A program made the translations under genes and the position numbers. The notes below the pieces were generated by a model that did not search any database, had not been told where the DNA came from, and was given only the letters and a program-made list of their open reading frames with translations. From Henckelia pumila (taxonomy: Eukaryota; Streptophyta; Magnoliopsida; Lamiales; Gesneriaceae), in NCBI RefSeq assembly GCF_033568475.1, contig NC_133123.1, positions 7,121,001-7,185,000 on the forward strand: a stretch of 64,000 bases of DNA, given 5' to 3'. Position 1 is the stretch's first letter. Each line of letters begins with the position of its first letter. Of the stretch, positions 45,785 through 56,429 are shown piece after piece.

Positions 45785-46785
45785 GTATACATGACCTAAG
45801 TTCAATTAATAATATAGATAAGAGCACCTCCAATAGAGGTCTAATTTGTGTGGTTCAAAAAATGAACCTGAGCCATTGGTAGCAGTGGGTTCATTGTCCA
45901 AAACATAAACATGGTTAAAATATATGAACCATGTTTATTTTTTGTTGAGAGATCACTCTCCTCTATATAAATAAATACAAGGTGCTGCTAGCATTTGGAC
46001 GACACGCGCGTGTGCTAGCAACTTTTTAATTAATTTATTTATTTTTTTGTTTTTGTTTATAAGAAAATTTTTGAATTTTTAAAATATAACATAATTTTGG
46101 TCTTAGTACTTTTATAAATTATTTTAAAAAATTAATATATCTTTTCTATTTTGTCTTTCTCTGATGTAAATTTATACAAAACTTCTACACTAAAATAGAT
46201 TAATTCAATAATGTGTTTCATAACAATTCATAACACGTTATAATATTCTTATCGAATGTAAGGAGAAGTCTATGCTACCTCAACCGAGTAGTGCTCGGAT
46301 GGGGTAGCATAGACCCGAATCATCCTGGAGATCACATGATGTAATCTTTCGAGTGATCTGGGCCCTTGAAGCTGGCAGATCGGACAGTGCCCGACTGCCA
46401 ACATAGACTCACCCCGGATGTAGTATGATGATACTACTAACATCATACATTAACCAATTTTATTAATTAACCAATTTTATTAAGAACATCGGCCCACAAT
46501 AGGAAAAGTCAAAGAGTTGCCAATCCAATGGAATGGACGGTTGACAGCACTGAATACATTATTAATTGGGATTATGATAATGGTTATTATTATTTTTAGA
46601 ATAATTGGGATTATGATTATGAATGTGGTGTGGTGTCCCTTTCGAGCACCATTACAGAATTTGGATGTGATCATTTGGACTTTTCCTAATCCATACATAT
46701 TTCCATCATGCAAAAGCAATACAGATTATTGGGTCGGGATAATTATATTTTTTGTAAGTATTTTTTTTTTCAATTTTTGGTTTTA
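45785..46785. other. Spacer with two short strong hairpins
   Basis: At 45987-46019, gctagca...tgctagc encloses the palindrome acacgcgcgtgt. At 46268-46314, gtctatgctacc pairs with ggtagcatagac, and inside it ccgag pairs with ctcgg over a 5-nt loop. These could be transposon termini. The rest is AT-rich. The overlapping Ile-rich frames at 46480-46789 are not convincing genes. Confidence 0.6.
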
Positions 46786-47082
46786 TTAATGGTATATTTG
46801 TATTTTCAATCTTGTAACTTGCATGTTTTTTATTTTTGTCATGTTACGATGAATTTTCATTTTCAGTTCTGTGATTTGTATATTGTTTGCATTTTTTGTC
46901 ATTTAACTTGTAGTTATTTTTATTTTTGATTTTTGTATCTGTACCGAAAATAAAAGAAAATACAAGTTAAAAAAAACGAAAATAATACACAAATTAGATG
47001 ACTACAAATGAAAACTCAAGTAATATGACCAAAAAAAAAAAACATGCAAGTTACATGATTAAAAATACAAATTTACCGTTAA
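46786..47082. mobile_element. Foldback MITE, about 297 bp
   Basis: The left arm begins ttaatggtatatttgtattt and continues caatcttgtaacttgcatgt. The reverse complement of the right arm begins ttaacggtaaatttgtattt and continues taatcatgtaacttgcatgt. Pairing continues inward for about 130 bp per arm. TTAAYGGTA ends on an AT-rich body fit a MITE, but no target duplication was secured. Confidence 0.75.
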
Positions 47083-47914
47083 CATGATTTAAAATGAAAA
47101 AAAATATAAATAATAAAAAAAATTGTTGTTATTCCCAGCGCACAAAATTTTCGGACCACTATTATAGTAATTAAAGAAATAAAACAAACAATGAAAACGT
47201 GTTTGCCTGATGGACTCGATACCGCCCAAACATAGAATGGGGCCGGGAAATTAGCAGCCATCCCTTTCTTATCTGTTATTTTCTCCGTCTTATTATACGT
47301 TTCAAGTTTAATAAAAATTTTCAATAAAATGCCTTTAAAAAATCAATAAAATACGTGCCTATTTTTGTGCCAAAAAAGATTGAAGTATGAATTTCATTAA
47401 ATATAAATTTAACTCCAAAAGAATCACCATATCACCTACAGATCATGGGTGTAAAAGTAATTTTCACACATTTCGCACACTTTTGTAAGAAATCAGTGTC
47501 GTATAGAAATCCATGAGGTTAATGATGTGACATTTACAGTCGAAATGAATGAAGTGAGTGAAAAATATAATAAATAATTTTGGGGAAATTTCATGATATG
47601 TTGTCATCCATATGAGCACATCCTTACCAAGAAAGACAAAGGACAATGTAAGGGGAGAGATTGTCGAATAATTTTTGTTTTTGAAATAAAATTGATCAGA
47701 GTGTGGTCGAAGATCATCCTGTGTCTATAGTTGCGGCTTCGTGTCACCAACCCACGCACCTCCATTGACTCTGTGTGCATGCATACGCACAAACTCGCAC
47801 ATTCTGACGATTTTTATACTGCTGTCCCCTTCAGTTCTTTGCTTTTGTTTACTGGGTCGGCTCCAGTTTTCCGGGTCACGATTTATTCCGTGGAAGGTGA
47901 AGAATTGGTAAAAT
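47083..47914. other. SPL7 upstream region
   Basis: AT-rich to about 47700, then pyrimidine-rich leader-like sequence just before the ATG. No clear TATA box. The minus-strand frames over 47700-48367 are antisense shadows of the first SPL7 exon and leader. Confidence 0.5.
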
Positions 47915-50900
47915 ATGCAGCAAAACCCAATACCAAGAGACTCGAAACCAGCCGACATAGCCGGGATGCCGTATGAGCCGTCCGCCGCCAGTACTCAGAT
48001 TGTTGCCGATGACCCTTCCTCCTCGTCTGTCTTCGATTGGTCTGATCTTCTTGACTTCAACCTGGATGAAAGCTTCAATATCTCTTTCCCGCAGCCCGAA
48101 ACGGGTCAAAGTCAACCATCGGAGATTCTGGGTCGGGTCAGGAAGAGGGATCCGAGGTTGGTGTGCTCCAATTTCTTGGCGGGCAGGATCCCGTGCGCAT
48201 GCCCGGAACTTGATTTGCTGTTGGGAGAAGAGGAGAAGGAGGAGGCGGCGCTTCCGGGGAAGAAGCGGCTTCGGGCGGTGAGGGCACCGACCGGGAATAT
48301 GGTGCGATGTCAGGTGCCGGGCTGCGAGGCGGATATTAGTCAGCTCAAAGGGTACCATAAGCGTCACCGGGTTTGTTTGCAGTGCGCAAATGCGAGTGCG
48401 GTGGTGCTGGAAGGGGTGAGCAAGCGGTACTGCCAGCAGTGCGGAAAGTAAGCTTTTCTTTTCGTTTTTTTTTCAACCCTTGGCTTTTCTTTTCATCTCT
48501 CTTCCGGATCAATCACTGCATTCATGGATCTCTTTGATGTTTAGATGATCGACCGATATTCTTCTGTCATGATGATTAAGAGTAACTTCAGTTTCCGTTT
48601 ACAATCGTTTCTAAAATCTATAAGATTGGTCAATCTATATTTATAGATTTTAGGTGTTTTGTTGGCCCACGTGTCTATGGAAATAGCTGAAAGTCAGCTT
48701 CTTCCTCTCAAAATAGCCGAAAGTCGGTTTCTTTCTCTTAAGATTCAGCTAATTCAATGAGTTTATTTGACTTGAGACTAGATTTTCCATAGAGAAGTTG
48801 TTGGTCATTTAGACTCGGGTTTTGTTTTGTTGAGTTGATGATGAAACACCTTTTGATGTTTAGGTCAAGTATTTGAGTTAGCTTTAGCAAGTGATCTATA
48901 TGGGATGGTTTCTTATGGTCTATGTGTTGGGGGCATATTGGATGATAACTTTCCTTCGGACAGTAAGGTGTAAGTGCTACTGCACTTATTGTGTATAGAA
49001 GCTCAATTTAGTATTTTACGTTGCATTAGGCCTAGGTCTAGATCACAAGGTGGATTTCGGTAAAATTGAGATCATATTGAAATTTGGGATCTCTTAAAGC
49101 TAATATTTATGATTCATTGAGGGAAAAAAGTTTGTCTCGAGGCACAGTATTTGAGTTTTTAGTGATGTTGCTTATTAATGTCTAATCATCTGTTAAATGA
49201 TCGAAGATCTTACCCAGTCTGTACATGAATTCTGAACTTTTGGCAACTTGATTTTTGGAAATGGAAATTGGAGAAATTAGCTTATGTTTTTTTTTGATTT
49301 GGGTGACCATGTTGTCACTATTAACTAATCTTCTGTTTTTGAATTATCCAAAAGAATGAAATAAAAGGCAGTAGTGCCAAGTTAGAAGCTTGCACACCTT
49401 CTGGTTGATGCAATGTACGTAAAATGAATTATCTTTCTAGCTGGAAAAATCATACATTTCATGTTTTCTCAGGAGTCTTGTAAGTGCAGATAATATTTGG
49501 AAACAATGACAGTCTTCCTCTCTATTTTCTTATGTTGTTTCAAAAAGAATGTTAAGTCTGCCTTAACGTGTACGTATGAAAATTGATGTACAATTAGTAT
49601 CTGGGATTATCATCGCAATATATTAACAACTTCGGCAGGTTTCATATCTTGTCAGATTTTGATGAGGGTAAACGTAGTTGTCGGAGAAAATTAGAACGAC
49701 ACAATCGACGTCGAAGAAAAGCTAATGATTCCAAAGAAGACACAGAAAAGGAAATTCAACAGATTATCTTGACTGATGATGTTTGTGGTGATGATGCTGC
49801 TGGAAAAGGTGTAGCTACCTTTTATGTATTGAACGATTTTGCTAGAAACATTCCATATAACAATCTTCCTCTTGGTCTCTCTTTAATTTTTCCCATTTAA
49901 CAAGTCAATAGAGTTGATTTTTGGCTTTGAATTTTTTCCAGAGCGTCAGTTTACCTTTTGTTATTTTTGAACGTTTGACAGAAAGTATTACTTTTTGGTT
50001 GGCCTCTTGTAACAATTTTTTTGATGGTCCAGATGACGTATCCATTAGCTGTCAGAACGAAGAATTTGAGGCATTACCAGAGTTAGATGGACATTTCTCC
50101 ACACCATGCTCAACCATACACTCCCAAAGTCTCCAGAGTGATAGTTTTGTATCCTTTGCTCCGACTAAGGAGAAACAGAATCCTGAATTCAAAGAATCAT
50201 TGTCCTTCTGTGACGACAAGAGTACCTTTTCCTCTTTGGTACGTCCAACACTTTATTGTTGTATTATGCCCTCTTATTATTGTTATTTGATGAAATTAGA
50301 TTGGTTTGATGAGTATTGCTTTAATATACATCTCAGTGTCCGTCTAGCAGAATCTCCTTCAAGCTCTACAACTGGAACCCAGCCGAGTTTCCTCGACGAC
50401 TTCGACATCAAGTATTCTAAAGATTATTGTTGCAGTTTAGTATATAAGGCAGAAAACTTAATATTTTTTGTATGATCATCGTGATGGGTTTTTGTTAACG
50501 CACCAGTAACTGTTTGTCAACAGATATTTCACTGGTTGGCTAGCATGCCTGTTGAATTGGAGGAGTATATTCGTCCAGGTTGCACGATTTTGACGGCTTT
50601 TATTGCAATGCCAAAGCCAATGTGGATTAAGGTGCTCAGGATCTTACCCTTTTCATAACTGTGAATTTAGTCTGGTCATAATTGAAAATCTATTGAATGT
50701 TACAAGTGTGTGTGTGAAATGAATTAAATGTTTTGTAATGGTCTACCATGATACTTAAAACTTAACTGATTTTTCATCTCTGCCTGTCGGGTGTTCACTT
50801 GCTATTTCTGTTACAAACCTCAGCGAGTAAATTAATACTAGTTGAAAACTTTTAGTTCATTTTGGCCATTGTATTTACAACTAAGTATATGGCTGACAGT

Positions 50901-53900
50901 AAAAACTTATTGATGTAAGTTATATGCCTTGGTTATGCATGGTTTGTAACTTTTTATTGTTGTTCCCTTGTAGATTCTTTATGACCTAATTGTTAAATAT
51001 TATTGCATCAAACAGATATTTGAGGAACCATCTCTTTGTATAAAAGACCTTATTTCCCCACATGAAAGCATTTTGTTTGGAAGAGGCACCGTACTCATTT
51101 ATTTAAATGACATGGTGTATCGTGTCACCAAAGGTTAGTGGGCATCTTAATGCACGATTACTTACAGTTTTTACTTCCAATATTAGTCTCATTTCACATT
51201 CTAATTCCATGGTTTTTACAGATTAGGAATGTGTCTATATAAGTGTGTCCATAAGTTTTTGGCGTTGTGAACAATCATGTGACTGCATATTAAATTTGGT
51301 TGGTCACTACTAATTTTTATTTAATGTTTCTGTTTTCTTTCTGGACTAAGTCATCTTAGCCTTTTATTGTTGCATGTTGATCATTTTAACATTTTCAGTG
51401 GATATGGCGGTTTTGAATTTTTAATACAATGATTGGGTTTGAGTGTTTGGTCAGTTCAACTTCTGTCTAACCCAAGCTAAAAATCGTAATAGATGTGAAA
51501 TAATTTTCAAGACTACCAACTTGATCGATTTGTAATTCAAAATCAAACTGACCAAATGGATTTAAATTCAGTTATTTTGGTCGATTTGCTCGACCAGAAT
51601 AACAATTCTTCACAAAACGAAAATGGTGACAGAATGAATGTAAACTTAGTGGTTAAGCAACTATATTGATGAGAGATATTAATATGTTATGTTGATGAAA
51701 ATTGGAATGGTATATGATGGATTAAATGCCAAGTTATGGAGTTAAATTTGTGTGGTCAAATTTATTCGGTTTACACCTTTAACAATGATATTACTATGTA
51801 GTTCACAAAATATCGTACTCTGTGAGTTAACTGTTTTTGCATCAAGAGTTTATGTGTATTATCATGTCCTGAGAATGCGAGGCAATGAAGAAGAAATTAT
51901 TAGCTAGTGGAAAAACTCACTGGTCATTCATTTCCCTAGAGAAAGAATGCTTTTGTTACTCATGCCCTACAATGAATTTATTGGTTACCTTTTTGTTTAC
52001 CTTAATACGTTTTACATATGCTGGATCCTTGTGTGAAAACAGATGCAAATTCAATTGTGAAAATGGAAATGAAGGATCGAGCACCAAAGCTACATTATAT
52101 CTATCCAACTTGCTTTGAGTCTGGCAAGCCAATGGAATTTGTTGCCTGTGGAAGTGATTTACTTCAACCAAAATTTCGGTATATGATGTGATACATACTA
52201 TATTAAAATATAATTTATTTCCCTGAGTTTCCTTTACTTGTCTAGTATTGTCTTTGCTAATTCCCAAGTTTGCCATCATTATTCAGATTTGAACTCCTTT
52301 TTGTTCCTTAACTTGGGTATTACCACACTTGCTGCAGGATCTGTTGCCCAAAACCTCAACATTTTCATCCTTATTTGGTGTGGCATACTTGTTGGGTGTG
52401 AAAGATAATGGATTTGTCTACAAAATTGTTTGTAAAATTTTGAATAAATGCTTTTAGGATGCCAGATGTTAATTTTAATGGTAAATTGATACATAGGAAA
52501 AGAGACTAGTCGACTCTAGTGTGCTGTATGTTGCGTCAAGGAAAGCAGCACCCTTTGTGGAATTTTTTCATGCCGTGGATAGTACTAACAAATTAACAAT
52601 CCCTGTTCTCCTCTATATATGTTCTTCTTCATGCCTGTAGGGAAATTGAAATACTTTCCAGATCTTAAATGATATCTGATTCCTATAACAGGTTTCTTGT
52701 TTCCTTTGCTGGAAGATACCTGTCGTCAAATATTTCCGTTACATCTCTGTGTTGTGAAAAGGGAGGCACCAAAAGTTCTGACCACCAATTACTGAAGATA
52801 CGTGTCCCGGAAACTAAAATGAATCTTTTTGGTCCAGCTTTTATTGAGGTGAGATCCGCCACTCTTCTTTCTATGCGGGGTTGATGCGTGTGTTGCTTCA
52901 AGAAAAATGTAGAATATCGAGCAGTTTTCATTTTACATTGGGCTCTTCCAACAGGTTGAGAATGAGTCTGGATTATCCAACTTCATTCCAATTCTTGTGG
53001 GTGACAAAGAAATTTGCGAGGAGATGGAGATCTTGCTACAAAAGTTTGACGCCAATCTCTCTTCCCAAGAACCAAAACTATCTTGTCTGAGGCCTGAATG
53101 TAAGGTTCTTGCCTCAAGACGAGCACGGTTCTCAGAATTTGTTTTAGATGTAGCATGGTTGCTGAGAAATCCCATATCACGGCAGCCATCGCCATCTTTG
53201 TCAGTGTTAAGATACAACCATTTGCTGGAGTTTTTGATAGAAAAAGAGTCTTCTGTTATATTGGAGAGAGTATTTTGTTCCTTGAAATCTGCATTGGACA
53301 ACAATTCGGTTATCGGTATTTCGAATGCGGATAGGAGCTTGTTACAGAAAAATATGGACACTGCACAAAACTTGCTTTACCTGATCAAACTACAGGAGAA
53401 TGATTTTTCGGTGACACCTACAAGTAATGGAACTCTTCACAGTCAAAGCTCCCAAAACGTCAGTCGATTTGTTGTCCCAGTCACGAATCAGGTAAAAACA
53501 GTATATTCTTATTGATGGCATCAAATTTCATCAAAAAGCCAGCCAAGGGACTTACATTTTCAGAAAAAAAAAAAAAAAAAAAAAACTGTACATAGCAATT
53601 TGATTTGCATTTTATTAGAAGGGTACTTTTATTAGTCTACCCTGTTCTATTCAATGGCGTAAGCGTTCTTCCTCCGCAGGTTGTACTTGTACACAGACCA
53701 GTGGAGAATATTCATGGGCTCACAGGCATCTCTCCTTCGCCAGATGAAGGCCTATCAGTTCCTCTCTTAAACCGAGACGACGTGGTCATGAATGTCAATC
53801 TTCAAGAAAGGCCGATAAAATCTTGCAGCCACTTGGCAAATTTTGTACCCCGACGGACTCTTATTATGGCAATAGTTGCCATTGGTGTTTGTCTTGGAGT

Positions 53901-53979
53901 ATGTGTAGTCGTCCTCCATCGTACCAGGGTCGTTCAGATCGCCACGACTATTAGATTGTGTTCGCTTGACAAGTCTTGA
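47915..53979 (+). CDS. SPL7: SQUAMOSA promoter-binding-like transcription factor SPL7
   Basis: SPL7 is the plant copper-deficiency regulator; it binds GTAC motifs and activates copper transporters and miR398. Ten exons: 47915-48447, 49639-49808, 50033-50238, 50337-50411, 50524-50631, 51016-51133, 52043-52178, 52692-52848, 52955-53491, 53680-53979 (779 residues). The SBP domain is about residues 132-210. Its first zinc site is Cys132, Cys137, Cys154, Cys157 (VCLQC, where most SPLs have His), a hallmark of the SPL7 clade as I recall it. YCQQCGKFH follows, then the nuclear signal KRSCRRKLERHNRRRRK. An upstream VCSNFLAGRIPCACPELD segment is also SPL7-like, as is CPSSRISFKLYNWNPAEFPR. The C-terminus has one hydrophobic segment (about 741-760), consistent with the membrane-tethering model for SPL7. 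Intron 9 holds a poly-A run of about 22 bases. Confidence 0.96.
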
Positions 53980-55181
53980 CACTAACATGACCGCCTGATG
54001 AATGGAAACCAGGTAGGGGATAAATCAATCCCTAGTTTTGTTGCATGAAATTTTGTTTTGAAAATATTCTCAGTTAATTTCTTGTTCATTATTCTTTCTG
54101 TCTGATGAATAATGCATTTGTTGTGTAGCTTGTAAATATTTTTCCAGCGTTATTTGCATGGTTTCACAGAATTTGTGTGTTTCACATACAGTTTTTTTTT
54201 GTTTTTTGTTTTTTGTTTTTTTAATATCCACACTACAGTGAATTTTATTTATTTATATCTTTATAAATTGTAACATATCTATACCATCTATATTATTTCT
54301 ATACTTACTATATTATTAAAATTATTTCAATCAAAAAATTTAATGTGTACCTACACGTCACATGCACAGAGAAACTATATTTATTAACACAGATTATACC
54401 ATTACAGTAGTTAAGTATATTTTTAATCATTTGCAATTTCAACTTAATTATGAATTTTATTCATTTCATATTTTCAATATTCCGAAACTGTTCTTAATTT
54501 TGTCTTTTTACACTTAATTTTATTTTTTTGTGCAAGTCATTTTTCAATTTCTTTCTTGTCATACTCAACAAAATTTTCCAAAACAAAAAAATCCACCAAA
54601 AATAACAATTGATTTTATTGTTTTGTAGTTCTATAAAACTCTATTCAATTTATTTTTATATTTTATGGATACGCATCATGTGTACCACATTTATTAGTAT
54701 ATAGTGTATAATAACAAACATTGGTATCTTGATATGTTTTTAGATTAACCAAAAATCCATTTCAATTAAATTATAAAATATTCTATTTATATTTAATAAA
54801 ATTTGTCATTAAACATGCTTTAATAATTTTGCATCTTATCTGTATCTATAATATCTTAATAAAATATCTTTTTATCTTTATCTATATTTTTAAATTTTAA
54901 ACTAAATAATCATATCACTTAAAATTGCAACTAACAATATTATTTATACATTATGTTCTTGTGATGTGAACCTTTTCGTGAATTTCAATTTATTTATTTA
55001 TTTATTTATTTTGAGAAAAAAGTGGATATGATATGCGTTATGAGACGCCAGTTGGGTGGAGGGTAACAAGTAACAACATTTTATGTATTTGGACCATTTT
55101 TAACTAATCAGCATGCCGAAAATAAAAGTTCATCTACCAAAACTTCAGTCCCATTCCATCATATATACTATATAGTATATA
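53980..55181. other. SPL7 3'UTR and AT-rich spacer
   Basis: About 200 bp of probable 3'UTR, then AT-rich sequence with no gene or well-defined element. Confidence 0.6.
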
Positions 55182-55455
55182 CTAGTACTTGGGAGTACGT
55201 GTTGCGTGTTTATGTAATATATATATTTTTTAAAAATAAAAACCCAAAAAAAATAGAGAACGTTTTTGAAAAGTTTTTTTTTTTTTGGTAAATTAATTAA
55301 TTAATTTTATAAACGTGACATTTTTGTAAATAAGTACTTATCAATGAACAAAATAAAATAAAAATTTGATAATTAAATATATACAAAGGTAAAATAAAGA
55401 GGAGCTGGTCATACTCATATCAACCCCTCAACTTTAATAATATAGATAGATAGAT
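55182..55455 (-). mobile_element. Non-autonomous Helitron-like element
   Basis: Read on the minus strand, the start lies in tctatctatctatattatta and continues aagttgaggggttgatatga. The end is aacacgcaacacgtactccc, then aagtaCTAG, followed by T. GTACT/AGTAC forms a 5-bp stem with a 4-nt loop at the 3' tip. A 5' TC, a 3' CTAG after a small hairpin, and no inverted ends or target duplication are the Helitron signature. It has no coding frame. Confidence 0.6.
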
Positions 55456-56429
55456 AGAATGAATATATATATATTCCAAGTGTTTCGGTAAACAAGTGGT
55501 TTGTTTGTATCGTGATGGTCATCAAGCAGAATAGATATATCAATTTTAGGGACGACAAAGAAAAAACATTTAATTTATTTTTCAATTTTATATTAATAAT
55601 ATTTATACAAAAATAATATTTTCACAAGTTAAAACCTAAAATTTATCAACTTATATTTAATTAATAATTTAAAAATTTATAATGATATATCTATATATTA
55701 AATTCATCATAATAAAATAAAATCAATACAATATAAAAATATTATAAATTCAAATTATGGATAGATTTTTAATTATTAATATAAGAAAAAAATATAATTA
55801 TATATATTTTAAAAATATAATTATATATATTTTAAAAATATAATTATATATTATTAATATACACACACAGATTTTTATATATTTTTTGACGGTCGGGTTT
55901 GGCCAAACTCGGACCGGCCCGAACTCGCTTTTGGACAGCTTGGCCGGGTGTAGACCCACCCTGTCGCCGTCAGGTCGAGTTTAGACTCGATTCATTGTTA
56001 TTCCTAATCAATTTTACAAAGTTGGGTGATATTTTTGTAAATTAAAAAAAACACCTAAAAGCAGAAAGAAAGCGTTATTTTAGTAAATAAAAAATGAATA
56101 AAAAAATCCATATAAAGTAAATAATCTACCTAATAATTAGCTCGTTTCACCGATTAATTAAAAAACACTTTACTACAAGGACTCTAATACACGATATATA
56201 GTGACAATTACACGTCAGAGACAGCTTTCGCTCACATGAATCCTAATCTAAATCTTAACCACGCCCCACACAAATATATAGAAGAGAATACTTACATTAC
56301 ATGAGTTTGATTTGGCTGTAAGGCTTTTTTACATAACATCGTTTACATGCACTGTCCTCTTTGCTACATTCATTAATCCGATAAAAATCTTGATTTGATC
56401 TTTGGCAAAAGTCACACAATTAAGTAGCC
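55456..56429. other. AT-rich spacer and sugar-transporter promoter
   Basis: 55550-55860 is very AT-rich with short direct repeats (ttaaaaatataattatatat occurs three times near 55790-55850). 55885-55975 is a GC-richer island (ggtcgggtttggccaaactc, then cccgaactcg) that looks like one end of an old element. A possible TATA (atatatag) is near 56275. Confidence 0.5.

Noticed and set aside
46480-46789. Ile-rich frames on both strands
   Set aside because: Low-complexity ATT/AAT repeats create long frames on both strands; no real protein signal.
47876-48367. 163-codon minus-strand frame
   Set aside because: Antisense shadow of the GC-rich first exon of SPL7.
53560-53586. Poly-A run of about 22 bases as a processed pseudogene tail
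   Set aside because: It lies inside an SPL7 intron with no retrocopied exon sequence next to it; a simple homopolymer.
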